Positions 1 through 9,923 of a DNA stretch of 64,000 bases are shown piece after piece; positions within the stretch are counted from its first letter, which is position 1, and each line of letters begins with the position of its first letter. Source of the stretch: Euptelea pleiosperma. Lineage: Eukaryota > Streptophyta > Magnoliopsida > Ranunculales > Eupteleaceae. The notes below the pieces were generated by a model. The model had not been told where the DNA came from and ran no database searches. It saw only the letters and a program-made list of their open reading frames with translations. A program made the position numbers and the translations under genes. The stretch is taken from assembly GCA_035048495.1 (NCBI GenBank), contig CM068541.1:8811929-8875928 (forward strand), in the 5' to 3' direction.

Positions 1-2484
1 TGAAAGTTTATGAACATTTATGTCCAGCAGTAGGCACACAATATATTCTAAGATGTTGTGAGATGCCATAAGGGGAAGAAACATGATTAGTCTACTTGCT
101 CTTGTTTAAACTTACTGTAATTCATAATGAGGTCTTTGGTCTGAGATTCCCTATGGCATCCAGGAGCTCTGCAAGTCCACATAATACACAATGCGAGAAC
201 CATTCTTATCATTTCGTGTGTGCTTAAAAACTTGAAATTCCCAGGTACTTTTGATTACCATTAAATTGGGTTTTCCAAGCCACAGTTTCTATAAGTAGTC
301 TCTTGGGGATGATGATAGCCATTGCAAAGTAAGAAATGCAAGTGTCATGGAAGCCTTGAAACATTCATTATCTAACAGCCTTCCATGGTTCAACTAAATG
401 ATTTTGAAAGAGGGGTTATGATATAAAACAAGCATGATGTATGCCAGTCATGGAACTTGTTAAGCACAATTTGCACAAGATCATAGCAGGAACAGATGAA
501 TGGCAATCTGTCTTCTCAAATGCCTTGGAAGGAAAACACGTTTTGTTGAAGAAATTTATCAACATATAGGTCCAAGAATAACCATGCAAAATATAGTACC
601 CTGGAAATCCTATTGGCTTCCCCACTGATTTTCAACCATCGACCTCCAGGGAGGAGTAATAGAAAGATATATACATTCCATTTTGTTGGCAAAACAGGCG
701 ATATACAGTTTTCAAATATCATTATGTTGGTGCTAGATAACCCAGAGATACTTTAATCTAGGATTGTGACTGTATTATAAAATGTTAGGTGACATTGCTA
801 GCATCTACTTTTTCAGATAATTTCCCTGTCAGCATTTCGGAAAAAATGCTTTCATTTATTTACAGGTTGTGGAAAATGAAGAAGCATCACATACCAGTTT
901 GCATTAATGCAAATAGAACAAATATCATTCTTTGGTGTTCACGTTATTTGTGTTGTTAAGTCAATTCCGTCCAACTAGTCATTTCATGTCATGGGCTTAT
1001 GGTAATCAAGTACAGTATATGCAGCAAATAATCATTTACCTCTATGTGACTACAGTATTAAGAAGACCATTTACCATGCAACAGGCATGAATACATTTAG
1101 TATTTTTGAGTCTCTTCTGAGATCATAGTAACTGCAGCTCTTGTTTTTTTGTTTTTCTTGTTCCATAGGCTCAACAAAAAACAGTTGCTATGCTTTTAGT
1201 TCTGTCTTGTTGCCGTTGGTTAACATTGATTAGGCAAGTGTGTTTTGTGAGACCTGTTGCAGCGTGAATGAGCACAAATGTTTGCCTACCATCCAGTTAT
1301 AAGCTATGGATATTATTCAGGATTCATCATATAGGTCCGTGAATCATAATTTCAGTGACTGCTAGTTTGTCTTGGTTAAGGAAAAAAGCCCAGAAGGTTT
1401 TTTTTTTCTTCTTCATCAGTTTAACCACACGAGACAAAAACTCATAATGAAAATTGATTATACTGCGAACAAATCTGAGAAACCAGCTTTATAAAGTTGA
1501 GTTTGGTATGAGTATGCGACTTTCTTCTTTTCTGTGTTAATTTAAATATGGGCCCACTTTATTACTAAGATAGGGAGAGGCTCATCTACAACTTCATCAG
1601 TAAGTTGTGGATTTCGTAGTTTCGGCGTTTAACAGTGACATGCTGATCTTGTTCTCTCAACCAATTATGCCTCATTCCCTAATTTAAGTTACTGTGTGAA
1701 ATATGCTTGTACCCTATTTAGGAGGGTTTATCTTGTATGCGAACTTTTAGAGGCTAATCACCCGGCTTAAAGATGAATGAAATGGTGGGATCAATATTGT
1801 ATCTTGCAAGTGAATTCTGTCCGGAAGCCTTTGTGTAGAAAACATGTATGTTAAGCTTTAATGCACATTCCCAGTCGATGGGTGCATCTGCAAATTTATT
1901 TTGGAATGGGGATCTCTACAGAATTTCTCTCGACATTGGTCAACAGTTTCTTAAGTACAAAAGGCTATTTTGCTTTGCACTGGAAATAATCATCATCATT
2001 GATTTTCTTAGGGTGCAACGTTCATTATTTTGTTAAATTACTGATACCTATCTTAAAGTTGGTTGGTAGTCTCTACCTTTTGTTTGATATAATGCATGCG
2101 AACTCATTGCCCTTTTCATATTTGTCTATTGAGAGACTTATTTTGGAAAGTGTTCTCTTGGAGTTACACCGTTGAATTAAAATCTTTTACAGCATCAGAT
2201 GGCTATTTCTGAATTTAGTTTCATTTTATCGCTGGTATCAAGATTTGTCATCCAGTGTTGACATCTGGTTAAATTGAGCTAGAGATAGATAGTCAGGATC
2301 CAACCAACTTGAGAATTAGTTATTTTAGGCCATATCATGAAAAGCTTTATTAAGCCAACTTTTCAAACTTTCTTAGTTTGAAAAGCCTGTGTTGTATCAA
2401 ACTGAATATTTCCACAAGTGTAAGAAAGTAACTTCCGATTATATTATATGGGATGCTAAGAAGATGCTCAAATGAGAGGTATAA
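1..2484. other. Non-coding AT-rich DNA, probably FPA intron
   Basis: No reading frame longer than about 70 codons and no recognisable domain lies here on either strand. The next host exon downstream (from 11817) starts in the middle of the FPA protein, so this stretch is most simply the far 5' part of the same intron. That is inference, because the upstream exon is outside the window. I see no tandem repeats or clear terminal repeats. Confidence 0.45.
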
Positions 2485-2710
2485 ATGAGAAGATACTCCT
2501 GTCATTATGCATTACGTGTGATGGTTGAAATTTTAAGTGTTGAAAGACAGCAGTCAATGCGTAATGCTTCCCTGGAAGTACAAATGGCTGTTAGTTGGGG
2601 AACTGAACAACTTCAAGTCCTTTTGTCATTGCAAGCAATAATGCAGTTTGATGCCAGTGAGAAAATAATCGCATTTTTCACCAATAAGGTGTATATTTGA
2701 TTTTATTGCA

Positions 2711-3105
2711 ATGCATGGGATATGTGGTCAAGTACTTAGGCTTGATTATGTTTGCTCGGCAATCCAGGTCCCTTGGGAATGGGTTATTTTCTTGGATAAT
2801 GAAGGTAAAGTAATCCATATGCATTCAGGTCAAACTGAGGAACATGGTTCGAATAAGGCCGAATCCTTGTTGTTGCTCCAAGGTCTTAAAATTTCTAAGG
2901 AGTTGAATCTGGCTCTTTGACAGTGTAGGGAGATTCAAGCAATGTTATTGCTTGAACATCTGGGACAAGCAATGTGTCGTGGAGATTATTGCATGTGATC
3001 AAGGAAATTCATGACGTGGCCTCGAGCTTAAACATCTCGTTCTCTCTTGTTTTCGCAGTTGGCTATCAGAAAAGCAAACTTATTAGCAAAGGGAAGTTTA
3101 ATAAG
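2711..3105 (+). pseudogene. Decayed LINE-type RNase H (RVT_3-like) fragment
   Basis: The frame from 2711 to 2920 reads like the start of a plant RVT_3-type RNase H fold: a DNEGKVI strand, then SGQTEEHGSNKAESLLLLQ followed by GLKISKEL. This matches the usual order of strand, AE-containing helix and GLKLAKEL helix. After the stop at 2918-2920 a shifted frame continues with GDSSNVIA and later HDVASSLNISFSLVF, which are the next conserved blocks. Two or more frame breaks and stops make it non-functional. It is probably the tail of a dead non-LTR retrotransposon. It is joined at about 3110-3150 to copia sequence of different origin. Confidence 0.55.
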
Positions 3106-3317
3106 GGCTTCTTTGTATAGGGGTGTATAGTTTCCATTCTAACCATGATTTGAGAAGATGTCAATCAGACCACACTGTATTATGTTGGAGTTCTTAGGCT
3201 AGGAAGATCATTGTTGTCTATGTTGATGACATCGTGATTATAGGTAGTGATGTCAAGGGTATAGAAAATTTGAAGCAGTTTCTTCAAGTACACTTTCACA
3301 CTAAGGACCTTGGACAA

Positions 3318-4631
3318 TGATGCAGGACATGGACCATTCTGCGATCGGATAGAATTCTGGTGAAATAACTCCACTGGATTTTGAAAGGATCGCCAGCATC
3401 TCACCCGGAAATTTTGGAATCACCCCAAAAAGAAAAAAACCTCTTTATTCATTATTTCCAATATCAAAGATTACAACCCTATTTAAAAAATTCTGAAATC
3501 CTAACTTTCTGAATTCTCCTAAAATTCTACTTATAAAAATAAGCAAACTTAATCTTATTTTAAATAATCATAAATAGCTTCCTAAAAAATGAATTCCTAA
3601 TTAAAATAGAACATTTCTTTAGCTAATCTTGTAGGGTCTGCATGCTCTGCCTCTCTTCACTGATTTGGTGTAGCTACGAACCATCAAGTAAAATGCTCCC
3701 GCATCAAACCCTCTTGGTTGAAAAGAATTTGACCTCAAATTTGGATGCAGACAACAAGGACAATTGATCTGGACCTTTAAATAGATTAGAATCATTCCAT
3801 TGGCTTCCCACCAAACCCCTTTCACAGGAGCAATATCACCGGGACTTCAATCAGCCATCATCTTGGAAATACTTGGGGTAGTTAATCTTTGACGGAAGAA
3901 TCACTCTTCCTTGCAAGGCATCTCACCATGCAATTTTTTTTTGGCTAAAAAAATTTGAATTTCTCCGTACTCAATGTACTTGGAGTTGCACCTCTTTTCC
4001 TTTTTTATGTTTTAGAAAATCTCCTTTCTCCAATGGTGGTTCCGGCGATGAAGATGGCGTATTGTCCACACTTCTTCTTTTTCTTCTTGTGGTACTCATG
4101 AACAGTACCGTGAATAGTACCCGTGATCAAATAAAAAATAAACGATTGAAGAAAAGATCAAGAGAGAATAAAAGAGAGAAGAGATGGTAGGATTTTTGGC
4201 TCTGATAAAAAATTTGATGCAGGACGGGACGGGGGACCATTCTGCGTTCAAATAGAATTCCGGTGAAATCACTCCATCGGATTTTGAAGGAATCGCTCCT
4301 TTGGGAATCGCTCTTCCCTCCCATGCATCTCACATAGAAATTTTGGAATCACTCCAAATGGAAAAAATCTCTCCATTCATTATCTCCAAAATCAAAGATT
4401 ACAACCCTATTTATAAAATTCTGAAATCCTTTCCTAATTCTCCTAAAATTCTACTTATAAAAATAGACAAACTTCCTAATCTAATTTTAGAAAGTAACAG
4501 AAGTTTCTAACCAAGTTAAACAATCATAATTAATTTCCTAAAAAAGAAATTCCTAATTAAAATAGAACAGATCTTAAACTAATCTTGCGGGGTCCACATG
4601 CTTTGTCTCCCTTCATTGATTTGGTCTAGCT
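3318..4631 (-). mobile_element. TRIM-like small LTR element inside copia RT
   Basis: Two direct repeats that begin with TGATGCAGGAC, 3318-3675 and 4215-4631, flank about 540 bp without coding capacity. The right copy carries extra bases in its first quarter. Just left of the right copy (4198-4212) the plus strand reads TTGGCTCTGATA. Read on the minus strand this is a weathered primer binding site complementary to initiator methionine tRNA (TATCAGAGCC). The element therefore runs on the minus strand, with the right repeat as its 5' LTR. Size, short LTRs and lack of genes fit a terminal-repeat retrotransposon in miniature. It splits the copia reverse transcriptase between the KDLG and LGI blocks. 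I could not define a clean target-site duplication. Confidence 0.7.
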
Positions 4632-5345
4632 GGGTATTGCAACTAAGGCCGGAGTTAATGTCTCAATGGAAGTATGTTATAGATTTAAAAGAGATTGGTT
4701 TACTTAGAACTAAATTAGTAAACATTCCAATTGATCCTAATGTGAAGCTTATTGTTTATCAGGGATAATTTTTTGATAATCCTGGAAGGTATTAGAGACT
4801 GGTCGGCAAGCTTAATTACCTCACCATATCATTATACTGGATATTTTTTTGCTGTTAGTGTGGTAAGTTAATGCAAGAGCCTCGGATCCCACATTGGGAG
4901 GCTGTGATTCATGTTATCAGATATCTCAAAAGAGATCTTGGCCGCGGTTTGTTATACCAGACGCATGGTCATGTACGTGTTGAGGGCTATACAGATTCTG
5001 ATTGGGCTGGCTCATTATCTGATTGGAGATCGCTCATTCCTTGGTGGGAACCTTGTGTCAGGCAGAGTGTAGTGGTTTGGTCTAGCGCAAAAGTTGAGTA
5101 TCGGGTTATGGTGCACACTAGTGTTTTAACATAGTTGAGGAATCTTTTCCAGGAGATAGGATTTGTAGTTGATCTCCCTATTCCTCTATTTTGTGATAAT
5201 CAAGTGGTTGTCCATATTGCTTTTAAGCCTATTTCTCATGAGCGGATCAAGCACATTGAAGTCGATTGCCACTTCATCAGAGAGAAAGTTAAAAATGGTT
5301 ACATTTGTACTCCATTTGTGAAGTCAACATCAGTTAACTGATGTA
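4632..5345 (+). pseudogene. Copia RT end and RNase H, dead (old element)
   Basis: Continuing the older copia element, this stretch encodes an HWEAVIHVIRYLKRDLGRGL block followed by VEGYTDSDWAGS, which is the hallmark RNase H segment of copia elements. After stops and shifts come CDNQVVVHIA, the block ending in RIKHIEVDCHFIREKV, and LTDVFTKAL. All are in canonical copia order, but they are spread over different frames with several stop codons. No host gene is implied. Confidence 0.8.
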
Positions 5346-5424
5346 TTTACCAAGGCATTGAGAAGTGATTTCTTATATTCGAAGTTGGGTATATATGATA
5401 TATATGCTACGGTTTGAGGGGGAG

Positions 5425-5604
5425 TGTTAATGTAACACAAGGGTATTTTTGTACTTTTATGCTTATTACAACATCAGTGTTATATAATAATTGTGAGGAT
5501 AAACTAGTGTAAGTTCAAGACCTTAGTTCGACTTCCTATTCTCTCCCTATTCTTCTCCTTCCTCTTCCCATCTCGAAACCCTAATTTGCTTTACACCAAT
5601 AAAG
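5425..5604 (+). repeat. 3' LTR (first part) of older copia remnant
   Basis: The LTR starts TGTTAATGTAACAC directly after a purine tract (GGTTTGAGGGGGAG). It carries a promoter-like, pyrimidine-rich stretch ending in CCCTAATTTGC. At 5604 it is interrupted by a younger copia element. The sequence TTCTGTCCTACG after 9923 is the likely continuation of this LTR. No matching 5' LTR is present upstream. Confidence 0.65.
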
Positions 5605-5799
5605 TGTTGTCAGGGTGTACCCGTTATGTTATAAGGGACCCTGTTATATTGTAAGGGCATACTTGTCCATAAAAATATTTTATATAATAAGAAGTATGGA
5701 GTCATGTGACATACACATGCTTTTCCTTTCTTTCCATATTTGCTCTCTTATCTCTCATCTCCCTTTTTCTCTCTTGAAACCCTAACCCTAAATTCAACT
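5605..5799 (+). repeat. 5' LTR of nested copia element
   Basis: It begins TGTTGTCAGGGTG and ends AACCCTAAATTCAACT, immediately followed by the primer binding site. It aligns along its length with 9764-9918 but has an additional AT-rich block (about 5678-5710) that the 3' copy lacks. The CCCTAACCCTAAA near its end resembles plant telomere repeat only by chance. Confidence 0.9.
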
Positions 5800-6205
5800 T
5801 GGTATTAGAGCCTAAGATCAGGAGAATCTACCGGAGATCAAGAATAGGAGTACCGCCAACCCTATAGGGTTCTTTTGGCTGCGTTTGGGTTCTACAACCC
5901 ACTGATTCTCCTTTGTTGCCTTTCTATATGTTCATTTGATGTACGATGCGGTGTTGTTGGCAAATCCCTTGAAGTGTTCGAGTTTTGGGAGATGGAAACC
6001 CCAAGTTGCCTTACCGTCAGTCCACGTTACGCCTTGCTTGGGCTGTTCTAGGGTTTTAACCCTCTTTTATCTTGATCACCAGCTGTTTGAAGGGGTGTGT
6101 GTGTGTACACGGCCTCTTTTTCTTGCGCTGTTGGTTCCTTTGTGAGTAGCTGTCTATTGGAGGGGTTCATACAGGGTCCACAGTAAGCTCAGACGCGACT
6201 TTCAA

Positions 6206-7020
6206 TTGTGTAGGAGGTTCTGTAGTGCATCGGATTATTTGGAATGGTCTCAAGCCGCAAAGATGTTTATTAGTGGCCGAGTCAAGTTAGGGTACATCAT
6301 TGGGCGCATTGTTGAGCCCAAGACTCTTGATGATCCTTCATTTGAAAAGTGGGAGATTGAGAACCTAACAGTTATGTCTTGGCTCCTTAATTCCATGCAA
6401 TCCCATATTAGTCAGGTTTTTTGTTCTTGCATACGACCAAGGAGGTCTGGGACATGGCTTGTCGGACGTATTCTTAGCAGCAGAACATCTCTCGGGCCTT
6501 CTAGTTATGCCAGAGCATCGCTCATCTTCATCAAGGGGACAAATCTCTCTCAAATTATTTTGCGACTCTTTGCAGTATGTGGGAAGAGTTGGACTATCAC
6601 TCTTTTCAGCCTTCATGCAATGAAGATGGAACCAAGTATCGGAGGCTTGTGGAGGAGACTAGGATCTTTGAGTTTGTCCCTGGGCTTAACTGTGTACAAG
6701 TTAGCCAGAGTACAGATCCTGAGGAGGGATTCCCTACCATCGCTCAATCAGGTGTATTCGTATATATAGAGCGAGGAGAGTCGGCATTTTGTCATGGCAC
6801 CACCCACGGCTGCTGATTGGTCTGCTATTGTCTCCACCTCTACTCCCCAGTGTTTCCAGAGCGGTAGAGCCTTGTCTTAGCCTCATGCTTCTGCGCAGCC
6901 ATCTGTCCCATCTCCTGCTAGGAGGTTTTCTGATCGGGATACGCCCAAGTGTGGCCACTGTAGGCGCCCAGGGCATGTGAAGGACAAATGCTGGGAATTG
7001 CATGGTCGCCCACCACGCTC
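6206..7020 (+). pseudogene. Copia gag with zinc knuckle, frame-broken
   Basis: The block near 6230-6410 (YLEWSQAAKMFISGRVKLGY, then KWEIENLTVMSWLLNSMQ) is the conserved UBN2/gag region of plant copia elements. A frame shift follows, and LHTTKEVWDMACRTYS continues in another frame, then MWEELDYHSFQPSC from 6577. Near 6946-6990 a CCHC zinc knuckle is readable as CGHCRRPGHVKDKC. At least two frameshifts prevent a single gag protein. Confidence 0.8.
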
Positions 7021-7245
7021 CAATCGCTCTCTTTCCAACTATCTTTATCCTCGGTTTTACATGTTCCCAAATTTACTTCTAATCTCTTATCTGTTAGCGT
7101 CCTTACCAAGCGATTGGATTGTAGTGTTACATCCTTTCCTTCTTCGTGTGTCTTTTAAGACCTGAATACGAGGAGGACGATTGGTACCAGACGTAAAGCT
7201 TATGGCGTATACCTCATGGATAGACACCTTGTCTAGCCCACAACA

Positions 7246-8130
7246 TTGCAATCTCGTAGTAGCAGTCGACTCCATCTTGAGTCTGTTTTGTGTTGGCATG
7301 CCCGCATTGGCCATGTTTTGTTTCAGTACCTGAAACTTTTATTTCCTGCTTTACTTACTTCTGTTTGTCTTTCTGAGCTGCATTGTGACACTTGTGAGCT
7401 TGCTAAACATTGTCCTTCCACCTATCCCTCCAGAGGTAATAGAATATTATTTCCCTTGGATATTGTTCATTCTGATGTTTGGGGCCCTTCTCCTGTTACT
7501 TCTATTTTTGGTTCTCGTTATTTTGTTACCTTTGTGGATGATCATACTAAATGTACGTGGGTCTACCTTATGAAAACCAAAGATGAAGTATATTTTATCT
7601 TTAAAGATTTTCATAAGATGGTTCAGACCCAGTACGGTGCTCAGATCAAGATTCTGCGATCTGACCAAGGTGGTGAGTATATGTGTGGGGGTCTGCAACA
7701 TTATTTAGCTGAGCATGGGATGTTCATCGAAATTCCAACAGCTACACTCAACAAAATGGTGTAGCTGAAAGGAAAATGCGTCATATACTGGGGGTATCTC
7801 GCTCCCTTCTTATTGCTTGCAATGTCCCTAAATCCAATTAGTCTGATGCTATTTTTACCATTGCATATCTCATTAATCGCATGCCTTCACGTGCTCTACA
7901 TTTTAAGACTCATGAATTGCTTGCTCCCGTTTGTTCCTTATTTGTCGTTCCTCTTATATTTGGTTGTATTTGCTTCGTCCGCATTCTGGGTGCCAACCGT
8001 ACCAAGCTGGATCCCAAGGCTCTCAGGTGTATCTTCCTTGGATATTCTTCCACGCATAAAGGGTACAAGTGTTATCGCCACTTCTAGAGAAAGTTTGTCT
8101 CCATGGATGTCACCTTTCATGAGGATACTC
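7246..8130 (+). pseudogene. Copia pre-integrase and integrase, broken
   Basis: The open frame 7246-7764 carries the pre-integrase HHCC-like part (WHARIGH, CDTCELAKH). It then carries the integrase core blocks around the acidic residues: DIVHSDVWGP, FVDDHTKCTWVYLMK and LRSDQGGEY. The block with the third acidic residue is shifted at about 7745 into another frame. The C-terminal part (FLGYSSTHKGYKCY) is recognisable near 8032-8075. Frameshifts inactivate it. Confidence 0.85.
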
Positions 8131-8234
8131 CTTTTTTAAGTAACTTTGTTTCGTATGAGGCTGTGTCTCCATCTTGCAGGTCATTCGTTTCTTTGATGTC
8201 CACCATTCCTGTACCTTCTTCAGTGGTAGAAGGG

Positions 8235-8282
8235 TTGCAACATCCTAAGTGGAAGGATGCAACATCCTAAGTGGAAGGATGC
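8235..8282 (+). repeat. 22-bp tandem duplication in copia RT
   Basis: The unit GCAACATCCTAAGTGGAAGG plus AT occurs twice in direct succession and is followed by a partial third start (GCAATGG). It lies where the first copia RT block (WKDAM) should be, so it is a small duplication that broke the frame of this copy. Confidence 0.8.
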
Positions 8283-9750
8283 AATGGTTGAAGAGATGAG
8301 AGCCTTAGAGTAGAACAACACCTGGGAGCTGGTTGTCTTACCTAGGGGAAAGAAGCCAATGGGGTGCAAATGGGTGTACACTGTGAAGTACAAGGCAGAG
8401 TCAATAGAGAAGTACAAGGCAAGATTGGTAGCCAAAGGATACTCACAGACATGGTGTCGACTACGTGTAGACATTCGCGCCAGTTGCTAAAATGGACTCC
8501 ATAAAGGTGTTCATTTATCTTGCTGCTAACTACTCGTAGCCTTTACATCAACTGGATGTGAAGAATGCATTTCTTCATGGAGATTTGCAAGAAGAGGTGT
8601 ATATGATTCCTCATCCAGGATTCACACCAGTTGGAGATGGTAGCAGAGTGTGCAGGCTGAAGAAGTCCCTGTATGGATTGAAGCAGTCTCCCAGAGCATG
8701 GTTTGAGAGGTTTACCCAGGCAATGAAGAACTTGGGCTACACCCAAAGCCAAGTTAATCATACCTTTGTGAGGCATCATGGGCAGAGAACCACTAGTCTC
8801 ATTGTCTATGTGGATGACATCATTGTAACCGATAATGATGCTGGAGAGGTTGCAAAGTTGAAAAGAAATCTTGTTAGTGAGTTTGAGACAAATGATCTAG
8901 GACCCCTAAAGTACTTTCTGGGTATAGAGGTTGTAAGATCAAGTCAGGGGATCTTCATCTCTCAAAGGAAGTACGTCCTCGATCTGCTTAAAGATTTGAA
9001 AATTAGGGGCCAAGCCTGTGGACACCTCTATAAAGTAGAATCCCAAGTTGGGTGAGGCCAGTGGTAAGTTACTGAAGGATGTTGAGAGCTTTCAGAGACT
9101 AGTGGGGAGATTGATATATCACTCCCTGATCAGACTGGATATTGCATATGCAATCGGCGTGATTAACTAGTATATGCACTCACTTAGGGACATCTACTTG
9201 GAGGCAACACGCACGATTTTGAGGTATCTCAAATCCGCCCCTAGTAGAGGACTTCTCTTCAAGACAAATGATCACATGAGAGTGGAGTCATACATTGATG
9301 CAGACTGGGCAGGTGCCGAGGATGACAGGAACTTCAGGGTATTGCACATTTGTTGGAGGCAATCTTGTGACCTGGAGAAGCAAGAAACAACTTGTGGTTG
9401 CTAGATCCAGTGTAGAGGCTGAGTTTTGAGCTATGGCTCACAACTTGTGCGAGATGTTGTGGTTGAAGATCTTAGTAGCTAAACTAGGATTCCCTGTTAC
9501 TGGCTCAATGAATCCGTATTCTGATAACAAGGCAACAATCAGCATTGCTCATAATCCAGTTCAGCATGATCGAGTGAAGCACATTGAAGTGGACAATTAC
9601 TTCATTTGAGAAAATATAATGTATGGGGAAGTTTGTACTCCTTTTGTGAAGACTGACGATAAAGTCGCGGATGTATTCACTAATGGAGTTCCCAGTCGTC
9701 AGCTACACAGGTGCCTTAGAAAGTTGGGCATGATAGATATCTACACACCA
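8250..9750 (+). pseudogene. Copia reverse transcriptase and RNase H, broken
   Basis: Blocks appear in the standard order. WKDAMVEEMRALE and YKARLVAKGYSQT are disrupted by stops. A long open frame, 8558-9055, has KNAFLHGDLQEEVYM, CRLKKSLYGLKQSPRAWFER, the catalytic VYVDDIIV and KYFLGIEVVRS. RNase H follows with RTILRYLKSAPSRGLLFKTN, YIDADWAG, ARSSVEAEF and DRVKHIEVDNYFI. Internal stops after 9055 and 9404 show decay. Confidence 0.88.
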
Positions 9751-9763
9751 ACTTGAGGAGGAG

Positions 9764-9918
9764 TGTTGTCAGGGTGTCCCCATTATGTTATAAGGGACCC
9801 AGTTATATTGTAAAGACATACTTGTCCATAAAAATCATGTGATGCACATGCTCTTCCATTCTTTCCACATTTGCTCTCTCTCTCTCTCTCTCTTGAAACC
9901 CTAACCCTAAATTCAACT
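9764..9918 (+). repeat. 3' LTR of nested copia element
   Basis: It begins TGTTGTCAGGGTG after the purine tract and ends ATTCAACT, then the TAAAG target-site copy. A (CT)n run near 9876-9893 has expanded relative to the 5' LTR. It is shorter than the 5' copy because of one internal deletion. Confidence 0.9.
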
Positions 9919-9923
9919 TAAAG

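Larger units (their letters stand above)
3150..5604 (+). mobile_element. Old 5'-truncated Ty1/copia remnant
   Basis: Copia reverse transcriptase begins near 3150 (QSDHTV block). At 3206-3315 it shows the catalytic YVDDIVIIGSD and the following KQFLQVHFHTKDLG. The match is then split by a separate element (3318-4631). It resumes at 4632 with GIATKAGVNVS, DLLKEIGLL (frame-shifted) and the RNase H blocks. A purine tract (about 5412-5424) and an LTR start (5425) close the coding part. Gag, protease, integrase and the 5' LTR are absent, so the element is truncated. Many stops show that it is dead. Its own 3' LTR was later split by a second copia element; the rest of that LTR resumes after 9918. 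Confidence 0.8.
5605..9918 (+). mobile_element. Ty1/copia retrotransposon, complete but decayed
   Basis: A full-layout copia element of 4314 bp. It has a 5' LTR (5605-5799), a primer binding site TGGTATTAGAGCC (5800-5812, initiator-Met tRNA type), gag, zinc knuckle, pre-integrase, integrase, reverse transcriptase and RNase H in copia order, a polypurine tract GAGGAGGAG (9755-9763), and a 3' LTR (9764-9918). The same five bases TAAAG flank both ends (5600-5604 and 9919-9923), so the insertion boundaries are exact. It sits inside the LTR of an older copia copy. Frameshifts and stops throughout gag-pol mean it is not autonomous. The two LTRs differ by substitutions and by a block of about 30-40 bp missing from the 3' LTR, so it is not recent. 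Confidence 0.92.

Noticed and set aside
5776..5794. Telomere-like CCCTAACCCTAAA
   Set aside because: It occurs at the end of both copia LTRs, too short and exactly placed for telomeric DNA.
6206..6769. A 187-codon frame as a host gene
   Set aside because: Its first third is copia gag and the remainder is out-of-frame gag; it belongs to the nested copia element.
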